Shown: positions 8,800 through 19,900 of the stretch, piece by piece
How positions within the stretch are numbered: the first letter of the stretch is position 1
How the letters are laid out: every line of letters starts with the position of its first letter
Notes under the pieces: generated by a model
What the model was told of the DNA's origin: nothing
The model's database searches: none
What the model saw: the letters and a program-made list of their open reading frames with translations, nothing else
Position numbers and translations under genes: made by a program
From: Prostheceraeus crozeri
Lineage: Eukaryota > Platyhelminthes > Polycladida > Euryleptidae
Assembly: GCA_907163375.1 (NCBI GenBank)
Contig: CAJQUW010002117.1
Span: 47,727 to 111,726 of the forward strand
Reading direction: 5' to 3'
Length of the DNA stretch: 64,000 bases

Positions 8800-11160
8800 T
8801 CATTCACTAATTCATTCATTAATGGATTCTCAAGCTGGAGTGACGGACGACAGTTCATGGCTATCTGTTACGGTAAGAATTCTATGTGAAATTGGCGGGC
8901 GTGAAATGATGCATTATATACCCTCCAATGCCGGGCAATAATGCATTTCAAACTCATTTCAATCATTTCTGTGACCTCCAAAGCCATCGAGAGTGAAATA
9001 CAATAAAGCTTTTGCTGATTGATGTCAATTAATTGCTTGCACAGAATTTCAATAGCAATTGATTGATTGATTATAGCAATTGAATTTCAATGAATTTTTG
9101 ATATTCCCTGGGTATGTGTGCGAGGGGAGTGGAAATGAGACACAAAACAAGATTTGTTCCTTCGTTAAATGCACAACTTGCATCTTTCAAACACATGGTG
9201 GTTCAAATATCTGCGGATATAACAGCGTGGACTTTTTCCAAAGATGTAAGATTCAGTAGAGTATTTAGAAGCTGAAACGTCAACACAGAGTAAATATATG
9301 AGCCTAGAAAATTGACTGACTGTGATTTCCGTTGATATTGTTGTCATTTTCAGCCATTACTTCAATGAAATTCTTGGAAGAATTCTAATTTGAATAAAAC
9401 ATATTTTCAAAATTCCCTTGCGATTCAACTTCGCTGAAATTCAACGTAGAAGATTAAAAGAAGCAGTGACTTCTGATTATATCCTCTTCCTGTTGCATGT
9501 CTTGTTGAACAAAATTTCCTTGAAGGAGGCGAATCCATGATACTTCAAAAGTCAATGATAAGTAACAGCAGAGTGCTGATTGAGATAAAGAAAATCTCAA
9601 CAAATTGCAAAATTGATGCTACCAACTTCTGAATCCGTTGAATCCCAGTTGAATTTGGTAAAAATGGTAAAGAGCTTGAAGTCCACCAGCAGAACTCAGT
9701 AGCAAGAAGTGAATCCAGTTTGACCTGAAATGTACACGCTGATAGGATACATTGATGAAATTGAACACAATTAGAAGCAGGGTCAGCCCATAAGGCAGTG
9801 GTGGGCAACCAATTTTAAAATGTAGAAATAGGTATGTTGAAAATTCCTTTATTGAATACTTTTGACAGCAATTTGGACTGCCGCACTTTACATTGTGGTA
9901 GTACATGACAGTGTATTTGTAGATGTATGCACCTACGAAGCTGTTGTCTTTTAGGAATTGTAATTCTAAAATCTGCATGAGCGATGAACTGTGAATGGAC
10001 CAAGCCCTTCTTGTGCTTCTAAATGATGGTAGTATTATATATCTTATTACCTCATTACAATATTACCTTATTTCATAGAAAATGACGGTCTATCAGCTGA
10101 CTTTCGGTTCGTCCTCGCAATTCACACTCATCGTTACATGCTTAGCATGGAAAGAAAGCCAATACTCGCATGAAAGCATGCCAAAGAATCTCCTGTTGTT
10201 AGTTTCAATTTCCAGTGAATTTTCGCAGTCAGTGATTTACGTTGCACCTTAAAACCTCGAGCAGAACACCACCTCTACTTAGATTGTCACTTTCCGTATA
10301 ATGGGAGTTTAAGTTGCAGGCAGCCTACCAAGAAACTTGACTTTATATAAGGCCTACATTCAATTTACTAATTACAATAGCCTATTTCCCCGAATGCTTT
10401 CATAGACATAGACATTTGATAGAAGCTATCCGGACATTCACAAATAAGTGTTAGTAAGCAAAGATGGTTCTTACTTATCAAACACCGATTACAACATAAT
10501 GCTCATCAATAATTAGTTAAGTGGTTGCAGACCTACTGCAATGATTTGTTGCAAATAGCTTTCTGGCATGCCAGTATTTGGCAGTCACCCCTTTTATCTT
10601 GATGTTCCGATTATTCAATCACTCCCAATAGGCGCAGGATTGCTCCTATGATGGCAACAGATTTTACCAACTCGGACATCTTGTTAACATAAATAGAAGT
10701 CCAAAAATTGAATTCAATTTTTCAAGAATTTCATGTTTTGAATATCTGCTAGGAATTGAGGAAAGATGGCTCTGATCACTAGCTATAAAACAACAGGAAA
10801 CCGACAACTAATGCTACACGTTATCTGAGACTACACATGTTGGATAATGGAAAATGGATAATGGTAATAGTGAACAAGAGGAAAGTGGATGGTGAAAGTA
10901 AGCAATATGACTACAGTGATGCCACTGCTCCGATTGCAAGTGAACTACACACTATACCTATGATTGCACATGGAAAATACTATTTCTTCATTTGAATCTG
11001 TTTGCTATCGCCAGTTTCGTAATCCGCCTATAATACTTCATGGTATCCAACATTTCTTCATTTGTCTTCATCCACAAGGATATGATTTGAAATGCAATAG
11101 TTCGAACACTAATTCAGCTGCCGATTAAGGGATATAAAACATAATACTGCAGTCCGTCAG
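8800..11160. other. Intergenic or intronic, nothing recognised
   Basis: A+T-rich DNA. The longest frames (9619-9978 and 9545-9808, minus strand) overlap each other in different frames and show no known motif. I searched by eye for the second exon of the receptor starting at 7804 and found nothing convincing. Confidence 0.4.
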
Positions 11161-11173
11161 TCATCAGCAGGTA

Positions 11174-11224
11174 CTCGTCTAGTTGCGTTTCGACCCCTAA
11201 CCTGAACACTCAAACCTAGACGAG
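11174..11224. repeat. 9-bp stem-loop with a GAAACGC box beside the Penelope palindrome
   Basis: CTCGTCTAG (11174-11182) and CTAGACGAG (11216-11224) are exact reverse complements. On the minus strand the loop contains GGTCGAAACGC, similar to the GAAACGCGTC box of the hammerhead-like motifs at 11521-11542 and 13382-13403. It may be another, more decayed terminal part of a Penelope-like element. Confidence 0.3.
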
Positions 11225-11520
11225 CGGGGTCCCACACATAGTGGCTGACAAAATACTCAATAAGTAATGATATCCGCAGAAGTCGCACTTGTCAGTCTCA
11301 CAACTGTGGGTGCAAGTAAATTAGAACACGCTGGATTGTGACTTCTTACAACGGTACCGTGCGACAATTAACTCATGCAGCTTCTACAATACTTCAGTTA
11401 AAACATGATTTGAGAGCTCTCAAAGCTTGTCGGAACGGGAGGTTCATGTTCACTCGGAAAACAGAAAAAGCAATCTCTCCCTCATTTGCGACGATTCTTT
11501 ATTTGTTGAAAAAGCGTTAC

Positions 11521-11542
11521 CCGACGCGTTTCGTCTCTCAGG
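11521..11542 (-). ncRNA. Degenerate hammerhead-ribozyme-like motif, left arm
   Basis: The minus strand reads CCTGAGAGACGAAACGCGTC then GG. Penelope-like elements are known to carry minimal hammerheads with a CTGANGA box, a small stem II, then GAAACGCGTC, where ACGCGT is self-complementary and serves as a tiny stem III. Here the second box and stem III are intact, but the CTGANGA box is imperfect and stem II is missing. It is probably inactive. Confidence 0.4.
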
Positions 11543-11724
11543 ACACTCTCAAAGGCGAATGGCACAGGTCAGGCACTACGTTTAAGTATGACTAAGGTGG
11601 AGTGGGCATCTCCTCATATCAGTTCATGACGTCTATTCATGAGGTGTGGCACGTTCTTGATGATACACCGTGATTCAGTCATTCTAGCAGATATTGCTGA
11701 TTATTATTAGGTCGTTAATTTTCA

Positions 11725-12372
11725 TCACTTTATCGGCATGCTCACTAAGTGCACTTGTACTGTTCTTGTTCTTAATACTATTAGCGTGCTCGCGATATCT
11801 AAGCCTGAAAGGGCGACAACTTTCTCCGCGATGTATTTCATATTACAGAAGTTGCAACTAAATTCATAAACTATGTATTTGTCATTGTAACTATATTTAG
11901 GGCCAATAGATTTACAGATCTCACAGGAACATTTATTTTCATTCTCTATTTTATTTTTCGCTGTAGTACTTATCTTCTTACCTGGTCGACAGGTAATTCT
12001 AGCAGGGATGTCGCATTTAGATTTAATTTTGTTTATTTTACAAGTGAAACTGTCGCTAATAAAGCAAGCGTTAAATTGATTTGACTTTTTAGGGTCTTTA
12101 TGTTTCAAAGTGTTCGGTTCGAATCCGTTATTGACCAATCTGTTAGTCACTATCTGCACAGCCGCACCTTTATCATTCGGACTAGAACATCGGTCTTGGA
12201 CATATTTTAAACTATTTTTGACAAAATTATCTTTTATGTGTTGTGGGAGCCAACTGTCTTTGCGAAGGAATATTCCTGAATGGCTAGGTTTACTGTACCA
12301 TTTGTAATGCACTCGGTTATTGGTCATTTTGATACCTAAGTCCAAAAAATTCAAAAAGTTGTCTCTCGGCAA
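11725..12372 (-). pseudogene. Penelope-like RT-thumb/GIY-YIG fragment, left arm
   Basis: This frame covers LPRDNFLNFLDLGIKM, then YSKPSHSGIFLRKDSWLPQH, the end of the Penelope reverse transcriptase and its thumb (family pattern: FLD near the start, then Y-R-K-P-T/S-H and S-x-x-P-x-x-x-K). A Cys cluster (CSCEIC) in the linker and an IVYEFSC...KYIA segment, the GIY and YIG strands of the endonuclease, follow. Gly of YIG is Ala here. After AEKVVAL the frame shifts because of the local indel and the rest is out of frame. The frame begins at TTG 12372 and is open a little further up to the palindrome centre; there is no real start. It is a dead 3' fragment. Confidence 0.75.
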
Positions 12373-12425
12373 GTCTAATGTGAATTGAATGTTTTTATTT
12401 ATCAGTTAAAAGTTTCTAATATATT

Positions 12426-12514
12426 TGAAAAATTCTATCATATTCAATAAATTCAATAAATAATATATATATGTATTCATATATGTAATATTCATAATAT
12501 TATACACAATAAGT
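12426..12514. other. AT-rich spacer at the centre of the Penelope palindrome
   Basis: These 89 bases of nearly pure A+T, rich in ATAT and AATAAT words, separate the two head-to-head arms. They carry no coding signal. They may be the original target DNA or filler made during the fold-back event. Confidence 0.7.
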
Positions 12515-12584
12515 AATATATTAGAAACTTTTAACTGATAAATAAAAACATTCAATTCACATTAGACTTGCCGAGAGACAACTT

Positions 12585-13310
12585 TTGAATTTTTTGGACT
12601 TAGGTATCAAAATGACCAATAACCGAGTGCATTACAAATGGTACAGTAAACCTAGCCATTCAGGAATATTCCTTCGCAAAGACAGTTGGCTCCCACAACA
12701 CATAAAAGATAATTTTGTCATAAATAGTTTAAAATATGTGCAAGACCGCTGTTCTAGTCCGAATGATAAAGGTGCAGCTGTGCAGATAGTGACTAACAGA
12801 TTGGTCAATAACGGATTCGAACCGAACACTTTGAAACATAAAGACCCTAAAAAGTCAAATCAATTTAACGCTTGCTTTATTAGCGAAAGTTTCACTTGTA
12901 AAATAAACAAAATTAAAACTAAATGCGACATCCCTGCTAGAATTACCTGTCGACCAGGTAAGAAGATAAGTACTACAGCGAAAAATAAAATAGAGAATGA
13001 AAATATATGTTCCTGTGAGATCTGTAAATCTATTGGCCCTAAATATAGTTACAATGACAAATACATAGTTTATGAATTTAGTTGCAACTTCTGTAATATG
13101 AAATACATCGCGGAGAAAGTTGTCGCCCTTAAGAACAAGAACAGTACAAGTACACTTAGTGAGCATGCCGATAAAGTGATGACAATTAACGACTTTAGTT
13201 GCAAAATCCTGTCTAAATATAAATCAGCAATATCTGCTAGAATGGCTGAATCACGGTGTATCATCAAGAACATGCCACACCTCATGAATAGACGTCATGA
13301 ACTGATATGA
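12585..13310 (+). pseudogene. Penelope-like RT-thumb/GIY-YIG fragment, right arm
   Basis: This 241-codon frame is the longer-surviving twin of the left-arm fragment. In order: FLDLGIKM (3-10), KWYSKPSHSGIFLRKDS (20-36) of the RT thumb, CSCEIC in the linker, IVYEFSCNFCNMKYIAE for the GIY-YIG strands, then STLSEHADK and ESRCIIKNMPHLMNRRHE, which fit the later helix and final Glu-containing helix of Penelope endonucleases. A deletion of about 35 bp relative to the left arm, just after KYIAEKVVAL, removes the stretch where the conserved Arg would lie. The YIG Gly is Ala. The frame starts at a TTG after a one-base loss upstream, not at a real start. A non-functional fragment despite being open. 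Confidence 0.78.
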
Positions 13311-13381
13311 GGAGATGCCCACTCCACCTTAGTCATACTTAAACGTAGTGCCTGACCTGTGCCATTCGCCTTTGAGAGTGT

Positions 13382-13403
13382 CCTGAGAGACGAAACGCGT
13401 CGG
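13382..13403 (+). ncRNA. Degenerate hammerhead-ribozyme-like motif, right arm
   Basis: It has the same sequence as the motif at 11521-11542, in the sense orientation of this arm and about 70 bp after the end of the coding fragment. GAAACGCGTC is intact; the CTGANGA box and stem II are decayed. AATAAA follows within 20 bases. Confidence 0.4.
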
Positions 13404-13450
13404 GTAACGCTTTTTCAACAAATAAAGAAACGTCGCAAAAGAGGGAGAGA

Positions 13451-13763
13451 AATGGAGCAAATGTCATCTGCTGTCCTAAACCAGTTTTAACACAGAGACA
13501 GGCTTACATATGATTTTGAAGGAAATATTAAGTCGCTTGCAATCTTGCCTGAAGCAGTGATTGACAGCGATGTGTCGTGTTACAGAGAGTTGAATGGTAA
13601 TCTGATTATCGTACGGACACGACTTGTAAATTATCAAATCTATTGACATCATATCTTTACTAAGAAATATTCAATTAAATTGAGTGTCTAAAGAAATTGA
13701 CAACTATTGTAGGTCAATAAAATATTCAGACAAAAAATAACAAGACTTTTGATTTCCCGTTCA
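13451..13763. other. Short unique stretch between Penelope palindrome and tRNA-like unit
   Basis: About 310 bp of unique A+T-rich DNA. I see no gene or repeat in it. Confidence 0.5.
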
Positions 13764-13843
13764 CACTCGCCTGACCCAGGAATCGAACCGAAGTCCACGT
13801 TGGAAGCGAACTCGCAATTTCTACACTAGGACACGCTGATGGC
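13764..13843 (-). repeat. Solitary, inverted, diverged relative of the 79-bp satellite unit (tRNA-like)
   Basis: The minus strand matches the 79-bp satellite at about 80% by eye when compared with the older-looking unit near 34935-35010. It is in the opposite orientation and separated from the array by about 60 unique bases. It keeps a perfect B box, GGTTCGATTCC (13789-13779), and a weaker A box TGTCCTAGTGT (13833-13823). Their starts are 44 bases apart, the same distance as between positions 8 and 52 of a tRNA. It looks like a dispersed tRNA-derived element of the kind that seeded the satellite. Confidence 0.7.
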
Positions 13844-13902
13844 ACAAACGGAATGCGAGTGAAGGCAGAAATCATTTCCAAGTAGCATCGACTGCTCATT
13901 GT

Positions 13903-16900
13903 CGTCTCTGTGGCCTAGTGAAGAAGATGCGAGCTCGTCCGCATCGCGAATTTCGGGTCGATTCCTGGTTTAGGGGAGTGCGGTCTGCGTGGCTGAGTGA
14001 AGAAGATGCGAGCTCGTCTGCACCGCGAACTTCGGGTCGATTCCTGGTTTAGGGGAGTGCGGTCTGCGTGGCTGAGTGAAGAAGATGCGAGCTCGGTTGC
14101 ACCGCGAATTTCGGATCGATTCCTGGTTTAGGGGAGTGCGGTCTGCGTGGCTGAGTGAAGAAGATGCGAGCTCGTCTGCATCGCGAATTTCGGGTCGATT
14201 CCTGGTTTAGGGGAGTGCGGTCTGCATGGCTGAGTGAAGAACGTACGAGCTCATCTGCACCGCGAATTTCGGGTCGATTCCTGGTTTAGGGGAGTGCGGT
14301 CTGCGTGGCTGAGTGAAGAAGGTACGAGCTCGTCTCCACCGCGAATTTCGGTTCGATTCCTGGTTTAGGGGAGTGCGGTCTGCGTGGCTGAGTGAAGAAG
14401 ATGCGAGCTCGTCTGCACCGCGGACTTCGGGTCGATTCCTGGTTTAGGGGAGTGCGGTCTGCATGGCTGAGTGAAGAAGATGCGAGCTCGTCTGCACCCC
14501 GAATTTCGGGTCGATTCCTGGTTTAGGGGAGTGCGGTCTGCGTGGCTGAGTGAAGAAGATGCGAGCTCGTCTGCATCGCGAATTTCGGGTCGATTCCTGG
14601 TTTAGGGGAGTGCGGTCTGCATGGCTGAGTGAAGAACGTACGAGCTCGTCTGCACCGCGGACTTCGGGTCGATTCCTGGTTTAGGGGAGTGCGGTCTGCG
14701 TGGCTGAGTGAAGAAGATGCGAGCTCGTCTGCACCGCGAATTTCGGATCGATTCCTGGTTTAGGGGAGTGCGGTCTGCGTGGCTGAGTGAAGAAGATGCG
14801 AGCTCGTCTGCACCGCGAATTTCGGATCGATTCCTGGTTTAGGGGAGTGCGGTCTGCGTGGCTGAGTGAAGAAGATGCGAGCTCGTCTGCATCGCGAATT
14901 TCGGGTCGATTCCTGGTTTAGGGGAGTGCGGTCTGCGTGGCTGAGTGAAGAAGGTGCGAATTCGTCTGCACAGCGGACTTCGGGTCGATTCCTGGTTTAG
15001 GGGAGTGCGGTCTGCGTGGCTGAGTGAAGAAGATGCGAGCTCGTCTGCACGGTGCACTTCGGATCGATTCCTGGTTTAGGGGAGTGCGGTCTGCGTGGCT
15101 GAGTGAAGAAGATGCGAGCTCATCTGCACCGCGAATTTCGGGTCGATTCCTGGTTTAGGGGAGTGCGGTCTGCATGGCTGAGTGAAGAAGATGCGAGCTC
15201 GTCTGCACCGCGAACTTCGGGTCGATTCCTGGTTTAGGGGAGTGCGGTCTGCGTGGCTGAGTGAAGAAGATGCGAGCTCGTCTGCACCGCGAATTTCGGA
15301 TCGATTCCTGGTTTAGGGGAGTGCGGTCTGCGTGGCTGAGTGAAGAAGATGCGAGCTCGTCTGCATCGCGAATTTCGGGTCGATTCCTGGTTTAGGGGAG
15401 TGCGGTCTGCATGGCTGAGTGAAGAACGTACGAGCTCATCTGCACCGCGAATTTCGGGTCGATTCCTGGTTTAGGGGAGTGCGGTCTGCGTGGCTGAGTG
15501 AAGAAGGTACGAGCTCGTCTGCACCGCGAATTTCGGTTCGATTCCTGGTTTAGGGGAGTGCGGTCTGCGTGGCTGAGTGAAGAAGATGCGAGCTCGTCTG
15601 CACCGCGGACTTCGGGTCGATTCCTGGTTTAGGGGAGTGCGGTCTGCATGGCTGAGTGAAGAAGATGCGAGCTCGTCTGCACCCCGAATTTCGGGTCGAT
15701 TCCTGGTTTAGGGGAGTGCGGTCTGCGTGGCTGAGTGAAGAAGATGCGAGCTCGTCTGCATCGCGAATTTCGGGTCGATTCCTGGTTTAGGGGAGTGCGG
15801 TCTGCATGGCTGAGTGAAGAACGTACGAGCTCGTCTGCACCGCGGACTTCGGGTCGATTCCTGGTTTAGGGGAGTGCGGTCTGCGTGGCTGAGTGAAGAA
15901 GATGCGAGCTCGTCTGCACCGCGAATTTCGGATCGATTCCTGGTTTAGGGGAGTGCGGTCCGCGTGGCTGAGTGAAGAAGATGCGAGCTCGTCTGCACCG
16001 CGAATTTCGGATCGATTCCTGGTTTAGGGGAGTGCGGTCTGCGTGGCTGAGTGAAGAAGATGCGAGCTCGTCTGCATCGCGAATTTCGGGTCGATTCCTG
16101 GTTTAGGGGAGTGCGGTCTGCGTGGCTGAGTGAAGAAGGTGCGAATTCGTCTGCACAGCGGACTTCGGGTCGATTCCTGGTTTAGGGAGTGCGGTCTGCG
16201 TGGCTGAGTGAAGAAGATGCGAGCTCGTCTGCACGTGCACTTCGGATCGATTCCTGGTTTAGGGAGTGCGGTCTGCGTGGCTGAGTGAAGAAGATGCAGC
16301 TCGTCTGCACCGCGAACTTCGGATCGATTCCTGGTTTAGGGGAGTGCGGTCTGCGTGCTGAGTGAAGAAGATGCGAGCTCGTCTGCAAACCGCGAAGTTC
16401 GGGTCGATTCCTGGTTTAGGGGAGTGCGGTCTGCATGGCTGAGTGAAGAAGATGCGAGCTCGTCTGCACCCCGAATTTCGGGTCGATTCCTGGTTTAGGG
16501 GAGTGCGGTCTGCGTGGCTGAGTGAAGAAGATGCGAGCTCGTCTGCATCGCGAATTTCGGGTCGATTCCTGGTTTAGGGGAGTGCGGTCTGCATGGCTGA
16601 GTGAAGAACGTACGAGCTCGTCTGCACCGCGGACTTCGGGTCGATTCCTGGTTTAGGGGAGTGCGGTCTGCGTGGCTGAGTGAAGAAGATGCGAGCTCGT
16701 CTGCACCGCGAATTTCGGATCGATTCCTGGTTTAGGGGAGTGCGGTCTGCGTGGCTGAGTGAAGAAGATGCGAGCTCGTCTGCATCGCGAATTTCGGGTC
16801 GATTCCTGGTTTAGGGGAGTGCGGTCTGCGTGGCTGAGTGAAGAAGGTGCGAATTCGTCTGCACAGCGGACTTCGGGTCGATTCCTGGTTTAGGGAGTGC

Positions 16901-19900
16901 GGTCTGCGTGGCTGAGTGAAGAAGATGCGAGCTCGTCTGCACGGTGCACTTCGGATCGATTCCTGGTTTAGGGAGTGCGGTCTGCGTGGCTGAGTGAAGA
17001 AGATGCGAGCTCATCTGCACCGCGAATTTCGGGTCGATTCCTGGTTTAGGGGAGTGCGGTCTGCATGGCTGAGTGAAGAAGATGCGAGCTCGTCTGCACC
17101 GCGAACTTCGGGTCGATTCCTGGTTTAGGGGAGTGCGGTCTGCGTGGCTGAGTGAAGAAGATGCGAGCTCGTCTGCACCGCGAATTTCGGATCGATTCCT
17201 GGTTTAGGGGAGTGCGGTCTGCGTGGCTGAGTGAAGAAGATGCGAATTCGTCTGCACAGCGGACTTCGGGTCGATTCCTGGTTTAGGGGAGTGCGGTCTG
17301 CGTGGCTGAGTGAAGAAGATGCGAGCTCGTCTGCACGGTGCACTTCGGATCGATTCCTGGTTTAGGGGAGTGCGGTCTGCGTGGCTGAGTGAAGAAGATG
17401 CGAGCTCATCTGCACCGCGAATTTCGGGTCGATTCCTGGTTTAGGGGAGTGCGGTCTGCATGGCTGAGTGAAGAAGATGCGAGCTCGTCTGCACCGCGAA
17501 TTTCGGTACGATTCCTGGTTTAGGGGAGTGCGGTCTGCATGGCTGAGTGAAGAACGTACGAGCTCGTCTGCACCGCGGACTTCGGGTCGATTCCTGGTTT
17601 AGGGGAGTGCGGTCTGCGTGGCTGAGTGAAGAAGATGCGAGCTCGTCTGCACCGCGAAATTCGGATCGATTCCTGGTTTGGGGGAGTGCGGTCTGCGTGG
17701 CTGAGTGAAGAAATGCGAGCTCGTCTGCACCGCGAATTTCGGATCGATTCCTGGTTTAGGGGAGTGCGGTCTGCGTGGCTGAGTGAAGAAGATGCGAGCT
17801 CGTCTGCACCGCGAATTTCGGGTCGATTCCTGGTTTAGGGGAGTGCGGTCTGCATGGCTGAGTGAAGAAGATGCGAGCTCGTCTGCACCCCGAATTTCGG
17901 GTCGATTCCTGGTTTAGGGGAGTGCGGTCTGCGTGGCTGAGTGAAGAAGATGCGAGCTCGTCTGCATCGCGAATTTCGGGTCGATTCCTGTTTAGGGAGT
18001 GCGGTCTGCATGGCTGAGTGAAGAACGTACGAGCTCGTCTGCAACCGCGGACTTCGGGTCGATTCCTGGTTTAGGGGAGTGCGGTCTGCGTGGCTGAGTG
18101 AAGAAGATGCGAGCTCGTCTGCACCGCGAATTTCGGATCGATTCCTGGTTTAGGGGAGTGCGGTCTGCGTGGCTGAGTGAAGAAGATGCGAGCTCGTCTG
18201 CATCGCGAATTTCGGGTCGATTCCTGGTTTAGGGGAGTGCGGTCTGCGTGGCTGAGTGAAGAAGGTGCGAATTCGTCTGCACAGCGGACTTCGGGTCGAT
18301 TCCTGGTTTAGGGGAGTGCGGTCTGCGTGGCTGAGTGAAGAAGATGCGAGCTCGTCTGCACGGTGCACTACGGCTCGATTCCTGGTTTAGGGAGTGCGGT
18401 CTGCGTGCTGAGTGAAGAAAGATGCGAGCTCATCTGCACCGCGAATTTCGGGTCGATTCCTGTTTAGGGAGTGCGGTCTGCATGGCTGAGTGAAGAAGAT
18501 GCGAGCTCGACTGCACCGCGAACTTCGGGTCGATTCCTGTTTAGGGGAGTGCGGTCTGCGTGGCTGAGTGAAGAAGATGCGAGCTCGTCTGCACCGCGAA
18601 TTTCGGATCGATTCCTGGGTTAGGGGAGTGAGGTCTGCGTGGCTGAGTGAAAAATGCGAGCTCGTCTGCAACGCGAATTTCGGGTCGATTCCTGGTTTAG
18701 GTGAGTGCGGTCTGCATGGCTGAGTGAAGAAGATGCGAGCTCGTCTGCACCGCGAATTTCGGTTCGATTCCTGGTTTAGGGGAGTGCGGTCTGCATGGCT
18801 GAGTGAAGAGGATGCGAGCTCGTCTGCACCGCGAATTTCGGGTCGATTCCTGGTTTAGGGGAGTGCGGTCTGCGTGGCTGAGTGAAGAAGATGCGAGCTC
18901 GTCTGCACGGTGCACTTCGGATCGATTCCTGGTTTAGGGGAGTGCGGTCTGCGTGGCTGAGTGAAGAAGATGCGAGCTCATCTGCACCGCGAATTTCGGG
19001 TCGATTCCTGGTTTAGGGGAGTGCGGTCTGCATGGCTGAGTGAAGAAGATGCGAGCTCGTCTGCACCGCGAACTTCGGGTCGATTCCTGGTTTAGGGGAG
19101 TGCGGTCTGCATGGCTGAGTGAAGAACGTACGAGCTCGTCTGCACCGCGGACTTCGGGTCGATTCCTGGTTTAGGGGAGAGCGGTCTGCGTGGCTGAGAG
19201 AAAGAAGATGCGAGCTCGTCTGCACCGCGAATTTCGGATCGATTCCTGGTTTAGGGAGTGCGGTCTGCGTGCTGAGTGAAGAAGATGCGAGCTCGTCTGC
19301 ACCGCGAATTTCGGATCGATTCCTGGTTTAGGGGAGTGCGGTGTGCGTGGCTGAGTGAAGAAGATGCGAGCTCGTCTGCACCGCGAATTTCGGGTCGATT
19401 CCTGGTTTAGGGGAGTGCGGTCTGCATGGCTGAGTGAAGAAGATGCGAGCTCGTCTGCACCCCGAATTTCGGGTCGATTCCTGGTTTAGGGAGTGCGGTC
19501 TGCGTGGCTGAGTGAAGAAGATGCGAGCTCGTCTGCATCGCGAATTTCGGGGTCGATTTCCTGTTTAGGGAGTGCGGTCTGCATTCTGAGTGAAGAACGT
19601 ACGAGCTCGTCTGCACTGCACCGCGGACTTCGGTCGATTCCTGGTTTAGGGGAGTGCGGTCTGCGTGGCTGAGTGAAGAAGATCGAGCTCGTCTGCACCG
19701 CGAATTTCGGATCGATTCCTGGTTTAGGGGAGTGCGGTCTGCGTGGCTGAGTGAAGAAGATGCGAGCTCGTCTGCATCGCGAATTTCGGGTCGATTCCTG
19801 TTTAGGGGAGTGCGGTCTGCGTGGCTGAGTGAAGAAGGTGCGAATTCGTCTGCACAGCGGACTTCGGGTCGATTCCTGGTTTAGGGGAGTGCGGTCTGCG

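Larger units (their letters stand above)
11474..12425 (-). mobile_element. Penelope-like element, 5'-truncated, left arm of palindrome
   Basis: This 952-bp arm is the reverse complement of 12515-13450 with about 95% identity by eye. It runs on the minus strand from a truncated RT-thumb coding region through a GIY-YIG region to a 3' end carrying a hammerhead-like motif and AATAAA. Both arms are cut at the same 5' point and face each other head to head, which suggests a fold-back duplication of one insertion rather than two independent ones. The arm keeps about 35 bp in the endonuclease region that the right arm lacks, and lacks about 20 bp further downstream that the right arm has. Confidence 0.8.
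12515..13450 (+). mobile_element. Penelope-like element, 5'-truncated, right arm of palindrome
   Basis: This 936-bp arm mirrors 11474-12425. It contains a 241-codon open frame, then the hammerhead-like motif (13382-13403) and AATAAA near 13420. Homology to the left arm stops at 13450 after GAGGGAGAGA. Confidence 0.8.

Noticed and set aside
9545-9978. A minus-strand protein gene
   Set aside because: Two overlapping frames of similar length compete, with no recognised motif and no splice logic.
13911-13990. Calling each 79-bp unit a true tRNA gene
   Set aside because: A and B boxes are present, but no acceptor stem, anticodon stem or full cloverleaf can be drawn. At best it is a tRNA-derived relic.
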